Assembly: GCA_947487095.1 (NCBI GenBank)
Contig: CANKVI010000057.1
Location: 1-6,086 of the forward strand
DNA length: 6,086 bases
Direction: 5' to 3'
From: Acidimicrobiaceae bacterium
GTDB lineage: Bacteria; Actinomycetota; Acidimicrobiia; Acidimicrobiales; Ilumatobacteraceae
The notes beneath the pieces were generated by a model that ran no database searches, had not been told where the DNA came from, and worked only from the letters and a program-made list of their open reading frames with translations. Positions 1 to 5,190 of the stretch are shown one piece after another; the first letter of the stretch is position 1, and each line of letters begins with the position of its first letter. Both the position numbers and the translations under genes were made by a program.

Positions 1-560
1 CAACCACCGCGTATCACGAAGGTGTGCCCGGACATCACTTGCAGGTTGCAATCGCCACTATCAACTCAGAAAAACTCTCGCGCTTCCAACGCAATACGTT
101 TGTGTCAGGTCATGGCGAAGGCTGGGCGCTATACGCCGAGCGCCTGATGGACGAATTCGGATTCCTAGAGAACCCTGAATATCGCTTGGGATACCTGTAT
201 GCGCAGGCATTCCGTGCCGCCCGAATCGTCATTGACACTGGAATTCATTGTGGTTTTGCAATTCCACAAAGCTCATCGTGGCACCCAGGCGAAAAATGGA
301 CCCCAGAACTCATGCTCGAATTCTTGAGCGCCCACTCTTCAAGTGACGACGAATTCAATCGCTCAGAGATCAATCGCTACCTCGGTTGGCCAGGGCAAGC
401 CATTTCATACAAGCTTGGCGAACGCGTGTGGCTTGACCTGCGCGATGATGCCAAGAAGAAATACGGATCATCATTTGACTTGCGCAAATGGCATGCACAT
501 GCTCTCGACCTTGGCAACTTGGGTCTTGACTTATTGAAGTCAGAAATGGCGCGCTTCTAG
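1..560 (+). CDS. DUF885 family metallopeptidase-like protein, C-terminal part (5' truncated)
   Basis: The reading frame is already open at the left edge (first full codon at 3), so the GTG at 24 is an internal valine and not a start; 185 codons precede the TAG. The visible part begins with TTAYHEGVPGHHLQ, the HExxPGHH signature of DUF885 proteins, followed by GEGWALYAE (about 34 residues after the HE pair), RAARIVIDTGIH, and a C-terminal block with RYLGWPGQAISYKLGE and FDLRKWHA. In this family the HE..GHH residues and the Glu of the EGWALYAE segment are thought to form a zinc site of a gluzincin-like peptidase. The physiological substrate is generally unknown. Full-length members are usually 550-600 residues, so roughly the last third is present. 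Whether the protein is exported cannot be seen, because the N-terminus is outside. Its end faces the L,D-transpeptidase gene with only 6 bases between stop codons. Confidence 0.93.
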   Translation, partial: TTAYHEGVPGHHLQVAIATINSEKLSRFQRNTFVSGHGEGWALYAERLMDEFGFLENPEYRLGYLYAQAFRAARIVIDTGIHCGFAIPQSSSWHPGEKWTPELMLEFLSAHSSSDDEFNRSEINRYLGWPGQAISYKLGERVWLDLRDDAKKKYGSSFDLRKWHAHALDLGNLGLDLLKSEMARF

Positions 561-566
561 AACTTG

Positions 567-1118
567 TTAAGGAACGACTACAACTGCCGTTCCAGGTTTT
601 GCCCAGTCAAAAATAAATTTTGCGTCTGCGGTGCTCAATCGCAAACAGCCACTACCTAAAAACGTTCCTAGTTCTGCTTCGGTTTGTAGCGGTACGCCAT
701 TCTTCGTTGGTATTTCATGGAACCCGATATTGCCGCCATTGCGGCCAATTGCGAACCGTGTCATGAACCGAAACCTCACGCCCTCAAGTTCTTGGCTAAA
801 CGAAGACACGGATTGGTTTTTGACAAAGTATGAACCCTTTTTGGGTTGACCACGCTGGCCCGACACCAAGAAAGTGCGGATGACTTCACCTGAAGTGTTG
901 ATCACCCACACGCGCAGCTGACGGTTTGAGTACACAATCCGACGACCGTTTCCCGATTTTTTGGGAATAGCGAAAGTCGATACAGCAACAGTTGTTGTTG
1001 TAGTTGTTGCAATCGTTGTCGAAGTCGTTGTTGGAGTTGGATCAACGGCTGCATTGGCAATTCCCTGACCACCCCATGCTGATACAACAATTGCAAGAAC
1101 AAGTGCTACGCGCTTCAT
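567..1118 (-). CDS. Secreted L,D-transpeptidase (YkuD domain)
   Basis: This 183-residue protein has a signal peptide (positive MKR, a short hydrophobic core, probable cleavage after GIANA at residue 23), a Thr-rich linker (about 27-43), then a YkuD-type domain (about 58-183). The catalytic region reads IGFHEIP (His134) and GSGCLRLS (Cys158, Arg160), with the usual two dozen residues between His and Cys. In the family the Cys attacks the L-centre/D-centre bond of a peptidoglycan tetrapeptide stem to make 3-3 crosslinks or to attach proteins, outside the membrane. The motif departs from the common S-H-G-C-x-R form: Gly and Ser stand where Ser and His are usual, and the residue after His134 is Glu where Gly is common. 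The ATG overlaps the deoC stop as ATGA, so translation is probably coupled to deoC. It could have a regulatory or altered specificity, but the Cys and His are intact. Confidence 0.88.
   Translation of the reverse strand: MKRVALVLAIVVSAWGGQGIANAAVDPTPTTTSTTIATTTTTTVAVSTFAIPKKSGNGRRIVYSNRQLRVWVINTSGEVIRTFLVSGQRGQPKKGSYFVKNQSVSSFSQELEGVRFRFMTRFAIGRNGGNIGFHEIPTKNGVPLQTEAELGTFLGSGCLRLSTADAKFIFDWAKPGTAVVVVP
571..593. repeat. Weak inverted repeat just inside the transpeptidase 3' end
   Basis: GGAACG (571-576) and CGTTCC (588-593) are perfect 6-base complements with an 11-base loop. Ten bases separate the DUF885 stop from the left arm, and AGGTTTT follows on the + strand. It might act as a weak terminator for the DUF885 transcript, placed inside the coding region of the opposing gene. 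The stem is short and the loop long, so this is only a candidate. Confidence 0.25.
990..1037 (-). repeat. Low-complexity ACA/ACT-rich tract encoding a Thr-rich linker
   Basis: On the coding (minus) strand the tract consists mainly of Thr codons for transpeptidase residues about 28-43, seen on + as runs of GTTGTTGTTG and related triplets. It joins the signal peptide to the catalytic domain and probably spans part of the cell wall as a flexible, possibly O-glycosylated linker. Being built of near-identical triplets, it may vary in length between strains. Confidence 0.6.
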
Positions 1119-1777
1119 TTCAGACCACTCAAAATCGCACGTGTTGCTGACGCCCCAATGCGACTTGCTCCGGCTTCAATCATTGCAAGTGCGTCAGCAG
1201 TAGTACGAATGCCACCACTCGCTTTAACGCCAATATCTGCACCAACAACATTTCGCATATTTCGAACTGCCTCAAGTGATGCCCCACCCACTTTGTGGAA
1301 TCCGGTTGAGGTTTTTACGTAGTCAGCACCACCAGAAACACTGTGCTTGCAAGCTGCAGCAATTTGCTCACTCGACCACAATCCCGATTCCAAAATCACC
1401 TTCAAGACCACGTGTGCACCTATCGCTTTGCGAACTGCAGCAACTTCATTCTCGATGTTTGACCATTCCCCACTTGCAATCCAGCCCAGGTTGGCAACCA
1501 TGTCGACTTCACTCGCCCCATCGGAGACGGCCTGGGCAGCTTCTGCTGCCTTCATGCCCGAAAGGTGATTGCCCGATGGGAATCCCACCACACTGGCAAC
1601 GGGAATTCGTGTGGTTTTATGGGCAAGTGACACCCAGTTTGGGGAAACGCATACGGCGCCAACTGCCAATTCGTCGGCCTCTGCACACAAAGCAATAATG
1701 TCGGTTGCTGTTGACTCAGGAGTTAGCAATGTGTGATCAATCACCATGGCAAGCGTGGCGCGATCAAGGGCTTCCAT
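1115..1777 (-). CDS. deoC: Deoxyribose-phosphate aldolase
   Basis: DeoC splits 2-deoxy-D-ribose 5-phosphate into acetaldehyde and D-glyceraldehyde 3-phosphate in the cytoplasm, the last step of deoxynucleoside catabolism. The protein is a single class I aldolase TIM barrel of 220 residues, normal for the family. It shows IDHTLLTPE near the N-terminus, VVGFPSG, EVDMVAN (Asp92), ADYVKTSTGF (Lys155, the Schiff-base lysine) and VKASGGIRT (Lys185). These match the Asp102/Lys167/Lys201 trio of the E. coli enzyme. I chose ATG 1777 over the in-frame GTG 1786. It gives the usual distance to the IDHTLL motif, and a TAGTGT -10-like hexamer overlapping the GTG ends 7 bases before this ATG. The downstream transpeptidase overlaps the stop by 4 bases, and tdk diverges on the other side. 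All active-site residues are intact. Confidence 0.95.
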   Translation of the reverse strand: MEALDRATLAMVIDHTLLTPESTATDIIALCAEADELAVGAVCVSPNWVSLAHKTTRIPVASVVGFPSGNHLSGMKAAEAAQAVSDGASEVDMVANLGWIASGEWSNIENEVAAVRKAIGAHVVLKVILESGLWSSEQIAAACKHSVSGGADYVKTSTGFHKVGGASLEAVRNMRNVVGADIGVKASGGIRTTADALAMIEAGASRIGASATRAILSGLK

Positions 1778-1784
1778 GTCCCCC

Positions 1785-1790
1785 ACACTA
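1785..1790 (-). promoter_or_regulatory. Putative -10 element of deoC, near-leaderless
   Basis: Read on the minus strand, TAGTGT (TANNNT type) is followed by GGGGGAC and then the deoC ATG at 1777. That places transcription start at or next to the A of the start codon. The G-run could instead serve as a poor ribosome binding site. No convincing -35 hexamer lies at 16-18 bases. Confidence 0.4.
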
Positions 1791-1820
1791 CGCCAGGTGG
1801 ATCAACCACATCAGTCCGAC

Positions 1821-1826
1821 TACGGT
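1821..1826 (+). promoter_or_regulatory. Possible -10 element of tdk
   Basis: TACGGT fits TANNNT and would start a transcript around 1832-1834, a few bases before the tdk ATG at 1838. No clear -35 hexamer and no Shine-Dalgarno sequence is visible. The 60-base gap between the deoC and tdk start codons must hold both divergent promoters, so the two polymerase sites would overlap or abut. Confidence 0.25.
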
Positions 1827-1837
1827 TCATGATCGTC

Positions 1838-2446
1838 ATGGCCACCTTGCGATTCAGTTACGGCACGATGGGTTCAGGAAAGAGCACCCTCGCTCTACAA
1901 ATTCATCACAACATGTCTTCACGCGGAGTGAATGGATTACTGCTCACCAAACTTGACCGCGATGGTTCGCAAGTAACCAGCCGCCTTGGAGTTTCTGCTC
2001 CAGCGATTGACGTTTCACTAGATCTTGATTTGTTTGAGTTAACCAAAGGGCATATGCCGCTGCAGTTTCTTGTTTGTGATGAAACGCAGTTCTACTCAGT
2101 AGAGCAATGCGACCAACTCGCTCGTGTTGTGGATGAACTCGATGTTGACGTGTTTGCTTTCGGACTCATTACCGACTTCCGAGGATTGTTGTTTGATGGC
2201 ACACGTCGTCTACTAGAAATTGCTGATCAACGAATTGAAATGCAGGTTGAAGCACGCTGCTGGTGTGGTGACCGAGCGAACAACAATGCCCGACTGGTGA
2301 ACGGTGTCATTGTGTATGAAGGCGAAACCGTCGTTGTTGGCGATACAGACAGAACCACGAGTGAACCGTTATTTGGTGATGAGGTGCGATACGAATTGCT
2401 GTGCCGCAAGCACTACATCAACGGCGTGCTCGGACCTTCGCAATAA
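1838..2446 (+). CDS. tdk: Thymidine kinase (type II, zinc-containing)
   Basis: This enzyme phosphorylates thymidine (and deoxyuridine) to the monophosphate with ATP, the entry step of thymidine salvage in the cytoplasm. From ATG 1838 the protein has 202 residues, usual for type II kinases. It carries a P-loop GTMGSGKST (9-17, Lys15), the CDETQF motif (Asp81; Glu82 is the expected catalytic base), QVTSRLG, and a zinc site from CWCG (Cys141, Cys143) and CRKH (Cys189, His192). The first zinc pair is C-x-C, whereas proteobacterial and firmicute enzymes usually have C-x-x-C; I believe CWCG is common in actinobacterial homologues. The frame is open back to 1733, but that upstream part lies over the deoC start and lacks family similarity, so it is rejected. 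ATG 1829 would add three residues. The 3' end overlaps the VanZ-like gene by 29 bases tail to tail. Confidence 0.95.
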   Translation: MATLRFSYGTMGSGKSTLALQIHHNMSSRGVNGLLLTKLDRDGSQVTSRLGVSAPAIDVSLDLDLFELTKGHMPLQFLVCDETQFYSVEQCDQLARVVDELDVDVFAFGLITDFRGLLFDGTRRLLEIADQRIEMQVEARCWCGDRANNNARLVNGVIVYEGETVVVGDTDRTTSEPLFGDEVRYELLCRKHYINGVLGPSQ

Positions 2447-2906
2447 CTTCACTCCCCACAAAAACCAGCAGCACTCCAACACAATTTCCAATCAAGTCCG
2501 TGTCCTGACGTGAGCGCAGCTCTGTGAACCATGGCTGTGCAAGTTCAACAAACACCGTCCACATAAACAGCAGTGCTAATGCACGCCGAATATTTGCGGC
2601 ATGCACCGCAGTGGCAACCAACAATGCACATGTTCCCCAAACCAATGCATGAAGGTCGGCATCACCTGTTGGACGATTTTCAAGCACCCCAGTAGCTGCA
2701 GATTCATTCACACGAAGAGCAAATTCAACGATGTTGGTCCACCATGAAATTGCGGTATCCGACCACATCAATGCAGTTGCCGCAACGATTGCTACTCCTG
2801 CAAAAACTGAGCGACCGGTACTTCGCAGCACCACTAGTTCAATCGAATTGCGCGCTTTACCGGGCGATCCCAGCCAGGTTGACCGGTTGGTTTTGGACTT
2901 GGCCAC
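2418..2906 (-). CDS. VanZ-like integral membrane protein
   Basis: From GTG 2906 the protein has 162 residues and four predicted membrane helices (about 33-48, 86-102, 108-123, 138-152). It resembles VanZ-like proteins by pattern: GDADLHALVWG before helix 2 (Asp84, His86), VELAQPW at the end of helix 3 (Glu121, Gln124), then an Arg-rich loop and DLIGNCVG (Asp137, Asn141, Gly144). The founding VanZ gives low teicoplanin resistance, but most relatives have no assigned job and none should be inferred here. The start is uncertain. GTG 2906 overlaps the upstream oxidoreductase by 73 bases, while an in-frame GTG at 2834 overlaps its stop by one base (TAGTG) and gives 138 residues with all four helices kept. 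It is probably cotranscribed with the oxidoreductase. The extra 24 residues are polar and basic. Confidence 0.72.
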   Translation of the reverse strand: MAKSKTNRSTWLGSPGKARNSIELVVLRSTGRSVFAGVAIVAATALMWSDTAISWWTNIVEFALRVNESAATGVLENRPTGDADLHALVWGTCALLVATAVHAANIRRALALLFMWTVFVELAQPWFTELRSRQDTDLIGNCVGVLLVFVGSEVIAKVRARR

Positions 2907-4120
2907 AAACCTGGACCCATTTCCACCATTCCATGATGCGCGCCGTAATCGCCAAGCAGGTTGAGGAAAGGATCGGCATTAAACGCTTCAGCACCGCGAA
3001 CGCCTGTTGACTTCCAACTTCCATTTGCAAGAAGCTCAAGTGCCACCACCGGACAAATTGCGGTTTGCCACAACACGGCTTGCGAGCCCCAGTCGCGCAT
3101 GGTGGTTTCGTTATCAGCAACGTGATACAGGTACACCTCGCGTGGCTTGCCGTCATAGGTTCCACGAACCCATGTTCCGGCACATGTTTTGCCATGCATA
3201 AGGTGCCCGAGCTTTGCGGGGTTTGGAAGCACTGCAGCCAAAACGTCGCGAGGTGAAACGCTGACGTCCCCTACGCGTACGTGTTCTGTGCTGTCAAGAC
3301 CAAGATATGCAAACGTTTTTAGCCAGTCAATGAATTCTGCGCCCAAGCTGTACTTGAAAGTCACTCGGTTGCAATCAATCTCGCGAGGGATGAGCAGTAC
3401 TTCTTCGTGTTCTACGTTGACGCACTCGTATGGTCCAATCCCTGCCGGAAAGTGAAATACTTCTGGTTCCGAGAAACAGTCAGTCGTATATAAGCCACGA
3501 TTCTTTTCCCACACAATTGGCGGGTTCAAACACTCTTCAATGGTTGTCCAAATAGAAAATGTCGGAGCAAAGTCAAGGCCGTCAATTGACAAGTTCGATC
3601 CGTCGCGCACACCAATTTCGTCAATGGTGTCGAACAGGTTGTCGGCTGCGTAACGAGCAAACACGTCGCTCAGTCCAGGCTCAACGCCCATTCCAACAAG
3701 TGCAAGCAATCCGCGATCTCGCCAAGCCTGGTCGGCTGCTAATTGGTCTGCACCTAACGGTGATCCCACTTCTTCGTATGGGTTAGACGCGTGTGGTTCG
3801 CTCAAGTTCATGGCCATGTCGATGTAATTGCAATGTGCTTCAAAGGCAGCATTGAAAATTGGCTCATTCATGCGTGGATCACAGGCGTTTACTACAACGT
3901 CTGCTTTCACCTTTTGAATGAGCGCCTTGATGGCTCCCATATCTCGCGCGTCAACTTGTTCTGCAACAAATTTTGATCGATCGTCAAGTAAAGCAATTGC
4001 CTCTTCGGCGCGAGAAAGAGAAATGTCCGCAAGGACAAATTGCGTGAAAAACGATCGGGTCTCAGCAATAGACGCCATTGAAGCGCCTACGCCACCTGCA
4101 CCGATTACCAAGATGTTCAT
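2834..4120 (-). CDS. Saccharopine dehydrogenase family oxidoreductase
   Basis: This 428-residue protein opens with a Rossmann fold: MNILVIGAGGVG (GAGGVG at 7-12), an acidic residue at the end of strand 2 (Asp32, more usual for NAD than NADP), QVDARD (55-60), VVVNACDP (75-82) and NYIDMA (98-103). GMGVEPGLSDVFARYA (143-158) matches the aG.dPG segment that begins the second domain of the family. Near the C-terminus, GAEAFNADPF resembles the N-V-E-x-(F/L)-D-P-D-PF region I recall from carboxynorspermidine-type dehydrogenases. Candidate roles are therefore lysine/saccharopine metabolism or reductive condensation in polyamine synthesis. No lysine or polyamine gene is adjacent, so the substrate is unknown. 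The ATG has a GGTGAG ribosome binding site 2 bases upstream and a perfect inverted repeat 20 bases upstream. The VanZ-like gene follows with an overlap. Confidence 0.88.
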   Translation of the reverse strand: MNILVIGAGGVGASMASIAETRSFFTQFVLADISLSRAEEAIALLDDRSKFVAEQVDARDMGAIKALIQKVKADVVVNACDPRMNEPIFNAAFEAHCNYIDMAMNLSEPHASNPYEEVGSPLGADQLAADQAWRDRGLLALVGMGVEPGLSDVFARYAADNLFDTIDEIGVRDGSNLSIDGLDFAPTFSIWTTIEECLNPPIVWEKNRGLYTTDCFSEPEVFHFPAGIGPYECVNVEHEEVLLIPREIDCNRVTFKYSLGAEFIDWLKTFAYLGLDSTEHVRVGDVSVSPRDVLAAVLPNPAKLGHLMHGKTCAGTWVRGTYDGKPREVYLYHVADNETTMRDWGSQAVLWQTAICPVVALELLANGSWKSTGVRGAEAFNADPFLNLLGDYGAHHGMVEMGPGLWPSPKPTGQPGWDRPVKRAIRLN

Positions 4121-4139
4121 TACTCACCAGTTCTTCGAA

Positions 4140-4159
4140 TGTGCAACGTATGTTGCACA
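4140..4159. promoter_or_regulatory. Perfect 8+4+8 inverted repeat, candidate operator of the oxidoreductase gene
   Basis: TGTGCAAC (4140-4147), a 4-base spacer, then GTTGCACA (4152-4159): sixteen of sixteen arm bases match. It ends 20 bases before the oxidoreductase ATG. On the minus strand its centre contains TACGTT, a TANNNT -10 candidate that would start transcription about 17-18 bases before the ATG. A dimeric repressor bound here would block that promoter. No regulator gene is next to it. A transcribed hairpin is less likely, because the repeat overlaps the presumed promoter. Confidence 0.5.
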
Positions 4160-4194
4160 AAGTTCTGTTGCAGTAAGCCTACCTGTGTTGTTAG

Positions 4195-4569
4195 TTAAAA
4201 AACATTCAGCAAATCAACAACAAACACAAGCGTTTCTCCACCCTTAATCACTCCGCCTGCACCACGACTTCCATATCCCATGTCTGGTGGAATTGTAAGT
4301 TGACGACGTCCGCCAACTTTCATTCCTGCAACACCATCATCCCAACCTTGAATTACTTGACCTGCTCCCAAACGAAAATCAAATGCATCGCCTCGATTCC
4401 ATGATGCATCAAACTCTTGGCCATTGCTCCAAGCAACGCCCACGTAGTGAACCGAAACATTTTTGCCCTTAGTGGCTTCGTCGCCAGTTCCAACGGTGAT
4501 GTCGGTTTTCACCAACTCTGCTGGAGGTGCTTCTTGTGGAATCGTGACTGTTGGCTTGTTATTTGACAT
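4195..4569 (-). CDS. FKBP-type peptidyl-prolyl cis-trans isomerase
   Basis: This 124-residue protein is a single FKBP domain (about 24-124) after a 20-residue Pro-rich, unstructured N-terminus. It has no signal peptide or lipobox, so it probably acts in the cytoplasm. Binding-pocket residues of human FKBP12 are all recognisable: HYVG (Tyr42), EFDAS (Phe53, Asp54), FDFRLG (Phe65), QVIQGWDDGV (Val72, Ile73, Trp76), GYGSRG (Tyr99) and VFVVDLL (Phe116). It should therefore catalyse proline isomerisation during folding. The ATG lies 6 bases after a TATCCT hexamer and has no Shine-Dalgarno sequence, so the mRNA may be leaderless. The strong terminator of the upstream tRNA separates the two transcripts. 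The next minus-strand gene starts 74 bases downstream with its own putative promoter. Confidence 0.96.
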   Translation of the reverse strand: MSNNKPTVTIPQEAPPAELVKTDITVGTGDEATKGKNVSVHYVGVAWSNGQEFDASWNRGDAFDFRLGAGQVIQGWDDGVAGMKVGGRRQLTIPPDMGYGSRGAGGVIKGGETLVFVVDLLNVF

Positions 4570-4575
4570 TCAGGC

Positions 4576-4581
4576 AGGATA
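4576..4581 (-). promoter_or_regulatory. Putative -10 element of the FKBP gene, leaderless arrangement
   Basis: On the minus strand TATCCT is followed by GCCTGA and then the ATG at 4569, so the expected transcription start is the A of the start codon. No ribosome binding site lies between. This is the clearest leaderless geometry in the window. A good -35 hexamer is not apparent. Confidence 0.5.
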
Positions 4582-4615
4582 ACAACGCTGCTGGGTGCTT
4601 GGACCGCATAAATAC

Positions 4616-4645
4616 AAAAGGCCCCCGGCGAACCGGGGACCTTTT
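4616..4645 (-). terminator. Rho-independent terminator of tRNA-fMet
   Basis: Two 13-base arms (4616-4628 and 4633-4645) flank a 4-base loop. On the minus-strand RNA all 13 positions pair, one of them as G-U, and the loop is UUCG. The 3' arm ends in UUUU and runs on into GUAUUU. It begins 5 bases after the tRNA CCA end. On the + strand the same position is a C/A mismatch, so function is best in the minus direction, though the flanking A and T runs make weak bidirectional action possible. Confidence 0.92.
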
Positions 4646-4650
4646 GACCT

Positions 4651-4727
<77 letters not shown>

Positions 4728-4740
4728 TCGTAGAAGTTGT

Positions 4741-4770
4741 ACGGTAGCGAGCACACCATAGAGATAGCAA
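4741..4770 (-). promoter_or_regulatory. Probable promoter of tRNA-fMet
   Basis: On the minus strand TTGCTA (4765-4770, four of six matches to TTGACA) and TACCGT (4741-4746, TANNNT) are separated by 18 bases. Transcription would start around 4734, giving a leader of about 7 bases before the mature tRNA end at 4727. The remaining bases to 4806 must also hold the promoter of the divergent coiled-coil gene; a weak TTGTAC (4737-4742)/TAGAGA (4759-4764) pair on + is the only candidate I see for it. Confidence 0.5.
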
Positions 4771-4806
4771 CCTTCCCTCCAAAACACCTGCATCACCACA
4801 CCCACC

Positions 4807-5190
4807 ATGGCACTTTTCGCTCGAACTCCAAAAGCAACCGTTAGCGATCTTGATGAAGTTCGCACTGAACTGCAATCACTTCGCTCAGAAGTCACCAAAC
4901 GCACCAACGAACTGTCGCTTGTTACAGCTGCAATCAACACTCTTGAACAACGTCTCACCGTGTTTGATGGTCGTCTTTCCGCCACGAACGCCGAAATGTC
5001 AAACCAACTACATGAACTTGGAAATGAAATTCAGGCACTGCTTGAAAAACAGGAAGACCCTGCTTCACTCGCCGCTGTAGAACAACTCCGCATTAACCAA
5101 ACACGTATCGCTAATGAGCAAGCCCGTTACGAAATTGCGTTTCGTCAAGACCTTGCAATGCTGGCAGAGATTATTCGCGAATCTCGCTAG
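4807..5190 (+). CDS. Small coiled-coil protein of unknown function
   Basis: I do not recognise a family for this 127-residue protein. After a short start (MALFARTPKAT) it has a striking heptad pattern. Residues 15, 22, 29, 36, 43, 50, 57, 64, 71 and 78 are L, L, V, L, I, L, L, M, L, L, and the intervening d positions are V, L, R, V, L, F, T, Q, E. This predicts a long parallel coiled coil from about 13 to 80, well packed in the first half and more polar in the second. A break at EDPAS (83-87) is followed by a second helix to the end. There is no signal peptide, membrane helix or Cys. It is divergent from tRNA-fMet, and its stop lies 3 bases from the UPF0182 stop on the opposite strand. The ATG has no good ribosome binding site. 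A scaffold or oligomerisation role is only a guess. Confidence 0.8.
   Translation: MALFARTPKATVSDLDEVRTELQSLRSEVTKRTNELSLVTAAINTLEQRLTVFDGRLSATNAEMSNQLHELGNEIQALLEKQEDPASLAAVEQLRINQTRIANEQARYEIAFRQDLAMLAEIIRESR

Noticed and set aside
153..356. Four GAATTC sites within about 200 bases, seven in the window
   Set aside because: Three of the four are in-frame Glu-Phe codons (GAA TTC) and the fourth is Ile-His context, so codon use explains the cluster without any special role.
1276..1698. A 140-residue + strand frame opposite deoC
   Set aside because: deoC on the other strand has every active-site residue; this frame is Pro/His/Arg-rich noise with no family pattern.
1733..1837. N-terminal extension of thymidine kinase
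   Set aside because: The open frame upstream of 1838 overlaps the deoC start and lies outside the usual family length; the P-loop sits at the normal distance from ATG 1838.
2418..2906. Glycopeptide resistance function for the VanZ-like protein
   Set aside because: Similarity is only to the broad VanZ-like fold and no other van genes are present; most relatives are unrelated to resistance.
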